From positions 62,001 to 126,000 of the forward strand of contig JAGTTS010000003.1 in assembly GCA_018223375.1 (NCBI GenBank): 64,000 bases of DNA. The letters are read 5' to 3'. The stretch is from Clostridiaceae bacterium Marseille-Q3526 (GTDB taxonomy: Bacteria; Bacillota; Clostridia; Lachnospirales; Lachnospiraceae). The position numbers and the translations under genes are program-made. This document shows, piece by piece, positions 17,355 through 26,216 of the stretch (the stretch's first letter is position 1; each line of letters opens with the position of its first letter). The notes below the pieces were generated by a model, which was given only the letters and a program-made list of their open reading frames with translations, had not been told where the DNA came from and did no database searches.

Positions 17355-18251
17355 ATGGCCGGCACAAAGGAAATTCAGACAAGGATGAAGAGCATCCAGG
17401 ATACAATGAAGATTACGAATGCCATGTATATGATTTCCTCTTCTAAAATGAAACGGGCCAAGAAGATTCTGGCTGATACGGAACCTTATTTTTTCGAGGT
17501 TCATACGGCTCTGGAGAGAATTTTGCGCCACTTGCCGGAGGAGGAGAGGGAGAGCCGTTATCTGGACAGCCGGCCGGAGATAAAGCCGGAAGACAGAAAG
17601 CGGGCGTTGATAGTAGTTACAGCGGACAAGGGACTAAACGGCTCGTATAATCACAATATTATTAAAATGGCAGAAGACGAGCTGAAAAAGCCTGGCCACA
17701 CAAAGCTCTATGTGCTGGGGGTTGTGGGACGCCAGTATTTTTCCAAAAAGGATGCAGATATGGATGGAAGCTTTCGGTACACAGTTCAGAAACCAACCAT
17801 GCACAGAGCGAGGATGATTACGGAAACAGTAGCAGGGGGATTTCTGGACGGAATGTTTGACGAAGTGTCGATTCTTTATACTCAGATGGTAAATGCCATA
17901 AAGGAGGAACCTGTGCTTGAGACGCTTCTGCCATTAAAACATCCATTTCAGAAGCGGATCTCTCTTCCTGTAGATGTACATCGGGAAGAAATACGTCTGT
18001 TTCCTTCCGCAGGAGAGGTAATGGATAACATTGTGCCGAGCTATATAGTAGGAGTCATTTACGGCGCTCTTGTGGAATCCTATGCCAGTGAGCACAATGC
18101 CAGAATGATGGCAATGCAGGCTTCCACAGATAACGCAAAAGCGATGTTGAAGGAACTTTCTATTCAGTATAACAGAGCGAGACAGGCGGCGATTACTCAG
18201 GAAATTACAGAAGTAATTGGAGGAGCCGGGGCTCAGAAAAAGAAGCGTTAG
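17355..18251 (+). CDS. atpG: F-type ATP synthase subunit gamma
   Basis: 298 residues. Central rotor shaft with N-terminal helix (EIQTRMKSIQDTMKITNAMYMIS), the TADKGLNGSYN stretch, and a C-terminal helix (MKELSIQYNRARQAAITQEI). It transmits c-ring rotation to the catalytic hexamer. The spacer between atpA and atpG is 24 bases. Confidence 0.95.
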   Translation: MAGTKEIQTRMKSIQDTMKITNAMYMISSSKMKRAKKILADTEPYFFEVHTALERILRHLPEEERESRYLDSRPEIKPEDRKRALIVVTADKGLNGSYNHNIIKMAEDELKKPGHTKLYVLGVVGRQYFSKKDADMDGSFRYTVQKPTMHRARMITETVAGGFLDGMFDEVSILYTQMVNAIKEEPVLETLLPLKHPFQKRISLPVDVHREEIRLFPSAGEVMDNIVPSYIVGVIYGALVESYASEHNARMMAMQASTDNAKAMLKELSIQYNRARQAAITQEITEVIGGAGAQKKKR

Positions 18252-18263
18252 AGGAGACGGTGT

Positions 18264-19661
18264 ATGAACAAAGGCAGAATTATACAGGTTATGGGACCTG
18301 TTGTAGATGTTTTATTTGAAAATGGGGATCTTCCCCACATAGAAGATGCCCTGAGGGTAAAAAATGGAGAAAAAACCTGTGTGATGGAGGTTTCCCAGCA
18401 TCTGGGGAACAGAACCGTACGGTGCATTATGATGTCCGCCAGCGAAGGACTCTGCCGCGGCATGGAGGTGGAGGCTTCAGGAAAGGGAATACAGGTTCCT
18501 GTAGGAGATAAAACTTTGGGACGCCTGTTTAATGTTCTGGGAGAAACTCTGGACGGAGGCAGTTCTCTGGAAGAAGAGGAACACTGGGTAATCCACAGAG
18601 ATCCTCCTTCCTTTTCAGAGCAGAAGCCGGTAGTAGAGATTCTGGAGACAGGAATCAAAGTGATTGACCTTTTGGCTCCTTACGCTAAAGGAGGAAAAAT
18701 CGGTCTGTTTGGAGGAGCGGGAGTTGGCAAAACGGTGCTCATTCAGGAGCTGATTCAGAATATTGCCACAGAACATGGGGGATATTCCATTTTTACTGGA
18801 GTCGGAGAACGATCCAGGGAAGGAAACGATTTGTGGACAGAAATGAAAGAATCAGGAGTTCTCTCGAAAACAGCCCTGGTATTTGGGCAGATGAATGAGC
18901 CGCCGGGAGCACGAATGCGTGTGGCTGAGACAGGTCTTACCATGGCAGAATATTTTCGGGACAGGGAGCGTCAGGATGTACTTCTGTTTATTGATAATAT
19001 TTTCCGCTTTGTGCAGGCAGGATCTGAGGTATCGGCTCTTCTGGGGAGAATGCCGTCGGCTGTAGGCTATCAGCCAACGCTGGCGACAGAGATGGGAAAA
19101 CTTCAGGAGAGAATTGCCTCCACAAAGGAAGGAAGCATTACCTCCGTTCAGGCGGTATATGTGCCGGCTGATGACTTGACTGATCCAGCCCCGGCAACAA
19201 CATTTGCTCATCTGGATGCGACTACAGTACTTTCCAGAAAAATTGTAGAGCAGGGAATTTATCCGGCTGTAGATCCACTGGAGTCTACATCCAGGATTCT
19301 GGAAGCTGACATTGTGGGTGAAGATCACTATGAAACGGCAAGACGCGTCCAGGAGATACTGCAAAAGTACAGAGAACTTCAGGATATTATTGCCATCTTG
19401 GGAATGGAAGAACTTTCAGAGGAAGACAAGAATATCGTATTCAGGGCCAGGAAGGTTCAGAAGTTTCTGTCACAACCCTTTCATGTGGCTGAAAACTTTA
19501 CAGGAATTCCAGGAAAGTATGTGCCGCTGAAAGAGACAATTCGTGGGTTTAAGATGATTTTGGACGGAAAAATGGATGCCTATCCGGAAAATTCATTTTT
19601 CAATGTAGGAACCATTGACGAAGTAATCGCAAAGACAGAGGGGGGGAAAACAGAGCAGTAA
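18264..19661 (+). CDS. atpD: F-type ATP synthase subunit beta
   Basis: 465 residues. Catalytic subunit with P-loop GGAGVGKTV (about 155-163), the catalytic GERSREGND, the Walker B LLFIDNIFRF, PADDLTDPAPAT, and the MEELSEEDK version of the DELSEED lever. It forms the active hexamer with alpha. Confidence 0.97.
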   Translation: MNKGRIIQVMGPVVDVLFENGDLPHIEDALRVKNGEKTCVMEVSQHLGNRTVRCIMMSASEGLCRGMEVEASGKGIQVPVGDKTLGRLFNVLGETLDGGSSLEEEEHWVIHRDPPSFSEQKPVVEILETGIKVIDLLAPYAKGGKIGLFGGAGVGKTVLIQELIQNIATEHGGYSIFTGVGERSREGNDLWTEMKESGVLSKTALVFGQMNEPPGARMRVAETGLTMAEYFRDRERQDVLLFIDNIFRFVQAGSEVSALLGRMPSAVGYQPTLATEMGKLQERIASTKEGSITSVQAVYVPADDLTDPAPATTFAHLDATTVLSRKIVEQGIYPAVDPLESTSRILEADIVGEDHYETARRVQEILQKYRELQDIIAILGMEELSEEDKNIVFRARKVQKFLSQPFHVAENFTGIPGKYVPLKETIRGFKMILDGKMDAYPENSFFNVGTIDEVIAKTEGGKTEQ

Positions 19662-19689
19662 CCAGGAACCTGTTTTGAGGAGGAGCTTT

Positions 19690-20148
19690 ATGGATTCAGA
19701 AAAGAGTTTTGGTCTTGAAATTTATTCCAGCAGTGAACGGTTTTTTCAGGGAAGGGCCAGGTTAATTACCCTTCCCTCTACAGACGGAGGACATACCTTT
19801 CTGCCGCATCATGAAAACACCGTTATCGCTCTGGTTCCTGGAATTACCAGATTTATTCCAGCAGAGGCTCCGCAGAAATACGATGGAGACAGAGAAAAGC
19901 AGGAAGAAAGAGTGATTGCTACAGGGGCAGGATTTGCGGAAATGGTGAATAACAGGATGAAGGTATTCGTCCATTCGGCAGAGAGACCAGAGGATATCGA
20001 TGTTAACCGGGCCCGGGAGGCAAAGGAACGAGCGGAGGAACAGCTGCGCCAGGAACAGTCTCTTAGGGAATACTACAGAAACCAGAGGGAACTGGCCAGA
20101 GCCATGTCGCGTCTAAGCGCAGCAGGAATGAAAAATAAAACACAATAA
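19690..20148 (+). CDS. atpC: F-type ATP synthase subunit epsilon
   Basis: About 152 residues: an N-terminal beta-sandwich and a C-terminal helical pair (VNRAREAKERAEEQLRQEQS) that can inhibit rotation. The ATG at 19690 has GAGGAGGAG directly upstream; a TTG at 19675 is less likely. The FLPHHENTVIAL stretch is the usual pre-strand motif. Last gene of the operon. Confidence 0.92.
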   Translation: MDSEKSFGLEIYSSSERFFQGRARLITLPSTDGGHTFLPHHENTVIALVPGITRFIPAEAPQKYDGDREKQEERVIATGAGFAEMVNNRMKVFVHSAERPEDIDVNRAREAKERAEEQLRQEQSLREYYRNQRELARAMSRLSAAGMKNKTQ

Positions 20149-20184
20149 AAAACAGCAGAAATAAAAATAAACAGGAAAATATAG

Positions 20185-20242
20185 AAAAAAATACAGAAAA
20201 CGGGCGCATAGAGAGCGCGGATACCGCTTTCTGTATTTTTTT
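20185..20242 (+). terminator. Terminator of the atp operon
   Basis: AAAATACAGAAA (within 20185-20199) pairs with TTTCTGTATTTT (20228-20239) around a GC-rich inner stem, and the stem ends in a run of T. Confidence 0.75.
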
Positions 20243-20347
20243 GCTGAAATTTATACAGAAATAGTGCATAAATCTTTCTTCAAACGGTTGTCTGCCCAGA
20301 CAGTTGATGATAAACTAAAAGTCAGAAATAGAAAAGGGGAAGCAGTT

Positions 20348-22216
20348 ATGAAGAAGAGATATTATAGTTATTTTATGAAAATTATCCTTGTATTCATGAT
20401 TTTTGGATTTGTGCTTACTTCTTTGCTTGATTTTAACAGAGCAATGCAGGCTAGGGAATATCAATTAGAGCTGGACGCTATGGCGCGTGTTGCAAGTCAG
20501 GGAAGCCTTGTGCTGGAGACAAAGCTGAGCGGATACTTAAAAAAGCTGAGTGCGATGGCGGAGTTTTTTCAGGAGGGAGAACTTCACACAGAAAAGAATA
20601 TGGAGATCCTGAGAAATATTTCAAACGAAATGCAGCAGGATTTTCAGAGATTTGCTCTGGCAGATCTGGAAGGAAACTCCTGGGTGACAAATGGATCACG
20701 GCTGGACGTATCAGAACAGCCCTATTTTAAAAATGCCCTTGAAAAAAAGTATACGATAACAGATAACAAACATTCCCAGGTGATAGAAAATAATCATATT
20801 TTTATCATTTCAGTACCGATTTTAGATGGAAAAGATCAGGTGAGGGGAGTTCTCTACGGGGTAGTAGAGGTGGATAAATTTCAGCTTCACCAGGATATGG
20901 ATGGTGAGGAGCAGAAATACCGCGTTGTTGATCGGAACGGGGATTACATTCTTCGAGGAAATCCAGATTTTTTTCATTTTGACAGCAACAACCTGTTTGA
21001 GAATATCAGCAATATCAACATGAGCCAGAGCATAGATCAGGTGAAGGCGAGGATACAGAAGGGAGAAGCGTTTCTTGATGAATTCAGCAGAGATGGAATC
21101 AACTATGTGATTTATTTTTCTCCTCTTAAAATTAATGACTGGTATTCTATTACCGTAATGAAGCAGTCTCAGATTCTTGATTATATAAGAAAGATGTCTG
21201 GAAAAGATATCTACATCATAATGGCAAAAGTAATGGCAGCCGTAGCTCTGCTTTGCGGTACTATTATTCTTTTCCTGATGAAAGAAAAAAAGGACGCGCT
21301 TTCTATGTACCATCAGATGAAGGTAAATGATGAGATGCTTCGGGCTGCAATTGGAAAAAGCGACGCTCTGATTCTTATTTATGATCTGAAAACAAGACAG
21401 CTCCGGTGTCTGAATCCGGAATGTGTGGAGGAATTATCTCTGCCGGAGATAATTGAGAATGCTCCGGAGCAGATTCTGCAGTTTCTGCCAGAAGGTGAAA
21501 ATTCTAAAAGGCAGATTCAGGATCTGTTCGCCAGCCTGGAGGAGATCAGGGGTACGCAGGTATTTCAGCTGGTTTTTGAAGACGGGGAGAAGCGATATCA
21601 CTATCAGATCCGTATCAGCGCTTTGCTGGATGACGAGAATAAGGTATTTCAATGTGTGGGACTGGCTGAAAATATCACAGAACAGCTGGTGATGAGACAG
21701 GAAATAGAAATTTTCCGGCAGAAGGCAGGAACAGATTACCTGACAGGTTTGTATAACAGAGGAAAGGGAACAGAACTAATTACAGAGCTTCTTAATAACA
21801 TGGATCCTGAGACAGAAAGCCATGCGTTTATTATATTAGACTTAGATAATTTTAAAGGGCTGAACGATACGCTGGGACATCAGACAGGAGATGCGGCACT
21901 TCAGGATGTGGCATCTATTCTGCAGCGGCACTTCAGAAATTATGATATCATCTGCCGGCTGGCTGGAGATGAGTTTGTGGTGTTAATTAACAACATTCCA
22001 GAAGAAATCGTACAGAAAAATCTGGAAATTTTGCTGAAAAAGCTGAATCTTTCATATGGACAGGAAAAAACAGTTCAGATTTCAGCTTCCATTGGAGTAG
22101 CTATGGCAGCCAGAGATGGAAGAGATTTTCAGACTCTGTACCAAAAAGCAGATGAGGCTTTATACGAGGCGAAAAAGAGCGGAAAACAGACAGCGGTAAT
22201 TTACGGTAAAAAATAG
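20348..22216 (+). CDS. Membrane sensor diguanylate cyclase (dCACHE-PAS-GGDEF)
   Basis: About 622 residues. N-terminal helix (about 9-28), an extracytoplasmic double-CACHE-like sensor (about 40-300), a second helix (MAAVALLCGTIILFL, about 305-320), a PAS-like region, then a GGDEF domain with DLDNFKGLNDTLGH and the active-site RLAGDEF (A for the first G, still a functional-type loop). It would make cyclic di-GMP in response to an external small molecule. The ATG at 20348 is chosen (AGGGGA upstream). The next gene, a phosphodiesterase, begins 18 bases after the stop. Confidence 0.85.
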   Translation: MKKRYYSYFMKIILVFMIFGFVLTSLLDFNRAMQAREYQLELDAMARVASQGSLVLETKLSGYLKKLSAMAEFFQEGELHTEKNMEILRNISNEMQQDFQRFALADLEGNSWVTNGSRLDVSEQPYFKNALEKKYTITDNKHSQVIENNHIFIISVPILDGKDQVRGVLYGVVEVDKFQLHQDMDGEEQKYRVVDRNGDYILRGNPDFFHFDSNNLFENISNINMSQSIDQVKARIQKGEAFLDEFSRDGINYVIYFSPLKINDWYSITVMKQSQILDYIRKMSGKDIYIIMAKVMAAVALLCGTIILFLMKEKKDALSMYHQMKVNDEMLRAAIGKSDALILIYDLKTRQLRCLNPECVEELSLPEIIENAPEQILQFLPEGENSKRQIQDLFASLEEIRGTQVFQLVFEDGEKRYHYQIRISALLDDENKVFQCVGLAENITEQLVMRQEIEIFRQKAGTDYLTGLYNRGKGTELITELLNNMDPETESHAFIILDLDNFKGLNDTLGHQTGDAALQDVASILQRHFRNYDIICRLAGDEFVVLINNIPEEIVQKNLEILLKKLNLSYGQEKTVQISASIGVAMAARDGRDFQTLYQKADEALYEAKKSGKQTAVIYGKK

Positions 22217-22234
22217 CAGGAGACGATAAAGACA

Positions 22235-23929
22235 ATGAAAAAACAGACACAGGAGAAAGGAAGGTGCAGTTCAAAGGATCCAGTTGTTACATATTCTTCT
22301 GAATTACTCTATCACGCATTGGTAAGGAGTACAGATGATTTTATCTATGTTTGTGATATGAAAACAGGAGTGTTCCACTATTCCCCTCAGCAGGTGGCAG
22401 AGTTTGAACTGCCAGGGGAAATAGTGGAAAATCCTTTGCCTTTCTGGAAAGAGCTGATTCACCCAGATGATTGGGAACGATTTAAAAAAGTGAATATGGA
22501 ACTAGGAAAATGTGAAAAGGACAGCCATCTGATTGAATTCAGGGCGAGAAACAGGAGAGGGGAATATATCTGGCTCAGATGCCGGGGACAGCTTATGAGA
22601 GATCCAGAGGGAGATCCTGCTCTTTTTGCAGGAATTATGACTCCTCTGGGACGTCAGAACAAGGTGGATCCCCTGACTCAGCTTTTAAACCGCAGTCAGT
22701 TTGTTAACGATTTGAACCGCATGATGAAGGAAGACATGGTAGAACAGATGGCGGTAATGGTGCTGGATGTGGACAGTTTCCGCCGGATTAATGAAGTGTT
22801 CGACAGAAAATTTGGAGATCAGATGTTAAAAGATCTGGGAAGGATTATTCTTGGAATCCTGCCTGGAAATGCCGCCTTATACCGTATGGAAAAAGATAAA
22901 ATGGGTGTGATTCTTGAAAATGGTTCTGCAGAGGAATGTATGGAATTGTACAGAGCTATCCAAAAGACTCTGAAAAATCTGAGGGAGTGGCGCCAGAATA
23001 AGGTGACAGTAGGAATTTCAGGCGGCTGCGCCATGTATCCCGCAGACGGGGTGACTGTAGATGAACTGTGCCGTTATGCAGATTACGCACTCCAGTATGC
23101 GAAATCTCATGGCAAGAACCGCCTGGAAATATTTTCTAAGCAGATTTTAGAAGGGAAAAAGCGTTCGTTATCACTTCTGTACAGCCTGCAGAAGGCTGTC
23201 ATACAGGATTATGAAGGTTTCAGCCTTTATTATCAGCCTCAGGTAGATGCCAGAACCTGCCGGATCACAGGTGTGGAAGCGCTTCTCCGCTGGAAAGATG
23301 AGACCGGACATCCTGTCTCACCGGCAGAGTTTATCCCTGTTATGGAAGAAAATGGAATGATTATTCCAGTGGGAATGTGGGTGATGCGGACTGCTTTGGA
23401 GGCTGGACGTCTCTGGGTTAAAGAAGATCCGTTGTTTACTGTAAGCGTCAATGTATCTGCCTTACAGATTTTGGAAGAAGATTTTACAGCTGTTTTGAAG
23501 CAGACTGTGGAAGAAAAAGAATTTCCATACCAAAATTTGATTATCGAGTTGACAGAGAGCTGCACGGCGAAAAATCTCCGTATGTTTGAGGAGCGTTTTG
23601 AGGAACTGAGGGCGCTTGGAATCAGGGTGGCTATGGACGATTTTGGAACCGGCTATTCTTCTTTGGAGCTTTTGAAGACAGCTCCTGTAGATATTGTAAA
23701 GATTGACAGAGAGTTCGTCAGAAATATTTTAAACAGTACCTTTGACGCGGCATTTATCTCATTTGTGATGGCTATCTGTCATGATGCGGGAATTAAAGTA
23801 TGCCTGGAAGGGGTGGAGACAGCTGTAGAGTATGAATTTTTGAAAGAAAGGGATCTGGACAGCTTTCAGGGATACTATTTTGGACGGCCAGTGCCGGAGA
23901 ATGAGATTGTTTTGCAGAAACTGGTCTAA
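22235..23929 (+). CDS. PAS - degenerate GGDEF - EAL cyclic-di-GMP phosphodiesterase
   Basis: 564 residues. A PAS domain (about 25-140) is followed by a GGDEF fold (about 145-295) whose signature is YRMEKDKMG, with the catalytic motif lost, so it is probably only regulatory. The EAL domain (about 310-560) keeps all key residues: EALLRW, NVSALQ, IIELTES, AMDDFGTGYSSL, VKIDREF, CLEGVET and QGYYFGRP. It should hydrolyse cyclic di-GMP and balance the cyclase encoded just upstream. No membrane helix is seen. Confidence 0.88.
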   Translation: MKKQTQEKGRCSSKDPVVTYSSELLYHALVRSTDDFIYVCDMKTGVFHYSPQQVAEFELPGEIVENPLPFWKELIHPDDWERFKKVNMELGKCEKDSHLIEFRARNRRGEYIWLRCRGQLMRDPEGDPALFAGIMTPLGRQNKVDPLTQLLNRSQFVNDLNRMMKEDMVEQMAVMVLDVDSFRRINEVFDRKFGDQMLKDLGRIILGILPGNAALYRMEKDKMGVILENGSAEECMELYRAIQKTLKNLREWRQNKVTVGISGGCAMYPADGVTVDELCRYADYALQYAKSHGKNRLEIFSKQILEGKKRSLSLLYSLQKAVIQDYEGFSLYYQPQVDARTCRITGVEALLRWKDETGHPVSPAEFIPVMEENGMIIPVGMWVMRTALEAGRLWVKEDPLFTVSVNVSALQILEEDFTAVLKQTVEEKEFPYQNLIIELTESCTAKNLRMFEERFEELRALGIRVAMDDFGTGYSSLELLKTAPVDIVKIDREFVRNILNSTFDAAFISFVMAICHDAGIKVCLEGVETAVEYEFLKERDLDSFQGYYFGRPVPENEIVLQKLV

Positions 23930-24062
23930 AAACGGACAGAGCTGGCGGGCAGATTGACTTTAGGGACATTTTGTGTCAAAATAATAACGCAGCTTCAGCC
24001 GGGATTGTCCGGCAGCCGCATCAGAAACTGCAGTAAAATTTCAGAAAAGAAGGTAGATAGAC

Positions 24063-25136
24063 ATGACAAAGATTGATATTATTTCTGGATTCCTGGGCGC
24101 AGGAAAGACCACATTTATTAAACGCCTGATTGGGGAAGCGATTTCTGGCGAAAAGGTAGTTCTGATTGAGAATGAATTTGGCGAGATTGGGATTGACGGA
24201 GGATTTTTAAAGGATGCAGGCATCGAGATTCGGGAGATGAATTCAGGATGTATCTGTTGTTCTCTGGTAGGTGACTTTGGAAAATCTCTGTCTGAGGTTC
24301 TCACAAAGTATGCTCCGGATCGCGTGATCATTGAGCCTTCAGGCGTGGGCAAGCTTTCTGATGTGATGAAGGCAGTCAGAGATGTAGCTTCTGAGATTGA
24401 AGTAGAGTTAAACAGCGCCGTTACTGTGGCAGACGCAGGAAAGGTGCGTATGTATATGAAGAATTTCGGCGAGTTTTTCAACAACCAGATTGAAAATGCA
24501 GGGACTATTGTTCTTAGCCGAACGGATATTGCAGATCCTAAAAAGGTGCAGAAGGCAGTGGAGATGATCCGTGAAAAGAATCAGCGCGCAGTGATTGTGA
24601 CTACTCCAATCAGCCAGCTGTCAGGTTCTCAGCTGCTTGAGATTATTGAGAAAAAGGATGATATGATGGAGGATCTGCTGAAAGAGGCGAGGGATCACGC
24701 CCATGATCATGGCCATCACGATCACCATCATGAGCACGGCGAAGAGTGTGGCTGCGGCCATGACCATCACGACCATGCTCACCACGATCACGATCATCAC
24801 CATGAGCATGGTGAAGGCTGTACTTGTGGCTGCCACGACCATCATCACCACCATGCAGATGAGGTTTTTGCAAGCTGGGGACGTGAGAATGTGACAGGAG
24901 TGGGAAGAGAGAAACTGGAAGAAATTCTGGATGAGCTGGCATATGGCACGAAATACGGAGAGGTTTTGAGAGCTAAGGGTATGATACCAGCTCCAGACGG
25001 AACATGGCTTCATTTTGACCTGGTTCCGGAGCAGGTGGAAATTAGAGAGGGATCTGCCGACTATACTGGAAAGGTGTGCGTAATCGGAGCTGATTTAGAT
25101 GAGAAAGCTCTGGAAGAGGCTTTCAGCGCCAGATAG
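24063..25136 (+). CDS. CobW/ZNG1-type GTPase with His-rich metal-binding loop
   Basis: 357 residues. G3E-family P-loop GTPase with Walker A GFLGAGKTT (residues 9-17), the metal-site motif GCICC (Cys63, Cys65, Cys66), the Mg-site EPSGVG and the base-specificity-like SRTD. A His/Asp/Glu/Cys-rich stretch (about 210-265, with HDHGHHDHHHEHG) precedes a CobW C-terminal domain (ASWGRENVTGVGREKL). Family members deliver zinc or cobalt to client proteins, often during metal shortage. The gene following it is a second GTPase of the same class. Confidence 0.87.
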   Translation: MTKIDIISGFLGAGKTTFIKRLIGEAISGEKVVLIENEFGEIGIDGGFLKDAGIEIREMNSGCICCSLVGDFGKSLSEVLTKYAPDRVIIEPSGVGKLSDVMKAVRDVASEIEVELNSAVTVADAGKVRMYMKNFGEFFNNQIENAGTIVLSRTDIADPKKVQKAVEMIREKNQRAVIVTTPISQLSGSQLLEIIEKKDDMMEDLLKEARDHAHDHGHHDHHHEHGEECGCGHDHHDHAHHDHDHHHEHGEGCTCGCHDHHHHHADEVFASWGRENVTGVGREKLEEILDELAYGTKYGEVLRAKGMIPAPDGTWLHFDLVPEQVEIREGSADYTGKVCVIGADLDEKALEEAFSAR

Positions 25137-25155
25137 CAGACAGGAGGAATAACAG

Positions 25156-26091
25156 ATGCAGGAAGAACGTATGCCGCTGTTTTTAATTAACGGCTTTCTG
25201 GAGGCTGGAAAAACAGAGTTTATCAAGTTTACCATGGAGCAGGAGTATTTTAAAACAGAGGGAAAAACCCTTCTCATTGTCTGCGAGGAAGGCGAGGAGG
25301 AGTACGAGGAAGAATTTTTAAAGGAGAACAGGACAGAGGCTGTCTATGTAGATGATTTGTCAGAGCTGACGCCAGAGTACCTGTCAGATCTGGAGCTTCT
25401 CCATAATCCGGAGCGGGTTATTATGGAGTGGAACGGTATGTGGAATCTGGAAGAACTGAAGCTTCCGGCAGACTGGGATCTGTACCAGCAGATCACAATA
25501 GTTGACGGTTCTACCTTTGATCTATACCTGAATAACATGAAGCCGCTGATAGGCGTTATGGTGAGAAATTCAGAGATGATTATTATGAACCGCTGTGACG
25601 AAGCAGAGGATCTGGATTCTTACAGAAGAATTTTAAAAGGCATGAATCCACAGGTGGACATTATCTTTGAGGACGAGGAAGGGCAGATTGAGGAAGTGAC
25701 AGAAGCAGACCTGCCTTATGATGTTAATGCAGAGGTGATTGAAGTTTCCCCGGAGGCCTATGGAATCTGGTATATTGATATGCTGGACAAGCCGGATCGC
25801 TACAGAGGAAAGACTGTGGAGTTTACAGCTATGGTCTTAAAGACACCGGATTTTCCGAAGAATTACTTTGTGCCGGGACGTATGGCCATGACATGCTGTG
25901 AGGCAGATATGACCTTCTTAGGTTTTATGTGCAAGGCTAAAAATGCCCGGCTTTTAGAGACAAAGCAATGGGTAAAGGTAAAGGCCCGCGTAGAATATGA
26001 GTATAGTCCAGAGTACGAGGGAGACGGCCCTATGCTTTACGCCGATTATGTAGAGCAGACGGAGCCTATCCAGGAGATTGTACAGTTTTAA
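25156..26091 (+). CDS. CobW-like GTPase domain fused to a DUF1980/YcgQ-like C-terminal domain
   Basis: 311 residues. The N-terminus has a P-loop, NGFLEAGKTEF, and a G3E-like layout (IIMNRCDEA as the specificity loop), but the CxCC metal motif is replaced by an acidic stretch (CEEGEEEYEEEF). The last ~110 residues (YRGKTVEFTAMVLKT, MTCCEADMTFLGF, KQWVKVKARVEYEY) resemble the C-terminal domain of YcgQ-type (DUF1980) membrane proteins. It is probably a partner of the upstream metallochaperone, with which it shares an operon (20-base gap). The fusion assignment is by pattern memory. Confidence 0.72.
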   Translation: MQEERMPLFLINGFLEAGKTEFIKFTMEQEYFKTEGKTLLIVCEEGEEEYEEEFLKENRTEAVYVDDLSELTPEYLSDLELLHNPERVIMEWNGMWNLEELKLPADWDLYQQITIVDGSTFDLYLNNMKPLIGVMVRNSEMIIMNRCDEAEDLDSYRRILKGMNPQVDIIFEDEEGQIEEVTEADLPYDVNAEVIEVSPEAYGIWYIDMLDKPDRYRGKTVEFTAMVLKTPDFPKNYFVPGRMAMTCCEADMTFLGFMCKAKNARLLETKQWVKVKARVEYEYSPEYEGDGPMLYADYVEQTEPIQEIVQF

Positions 26092-26130
26092 ACTTGAGAT
26101 TTGGTGAAGGACACTTTTAGATAGCAAAAA

Positions 26131-26180
26131 AGGAGCGCTGCCTGTCATCTGGCATGGATGACAGGCAGCGCTCCTTTCTT
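26131..26180 (+). terminator. Strong terminator after the CobW pair
   Basis: AGGAGCGCTGCCTGTCATC (26131-26149) is exactly complementary to 26157-26175, is flanked by A on the left, and is followed by TTCTT. Convergent genes meet here, so it may serve both. Confidence 0.85.
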
Positions 26181-26203
26181 ATGACATAGGAAACTGCGTC
26201 CTA
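26181..26203. repeat. Dispersed palindromic repeat, copy 2 (right arm decayed)
   Basis: ATGACATAGGAAACTGCGTC continues to CCTA and matches the copy at 13708-13730. The right arm of the palindrome is broken here (CTAATGG instead of CTATGTCAT). Confidence 0.6.
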
Positions 26204-26216
26204 ATGGAAGTTTCTT

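Noticed and set aside
23958..24000. TTGACT..CAAAAT promoter with TTTTGTGTCAAAATAA as a Fur/PerR-like box before cobW
   Set aside because: Spacing is acceptable, but the dyad is short and not a convincing metalloregulator site, so it is not listed as a feature.
24703..24850. His-codon clusters as a possible short tandem repeat or CRISPR-like array
   Set aside because: The CATCAC runs are codons of a metal-binding loop with irregular spacing; no repeat-spacer structure. No CRISPR array was seen anywhere in the window.
24621..25013. Hydrophobic-looking Met/Val-rich frame opposite the His-rich CobW loop
   Set aside because: It is the complement of CAT/CAC histidine codons, which reads as Met/Val on the opposite strand.
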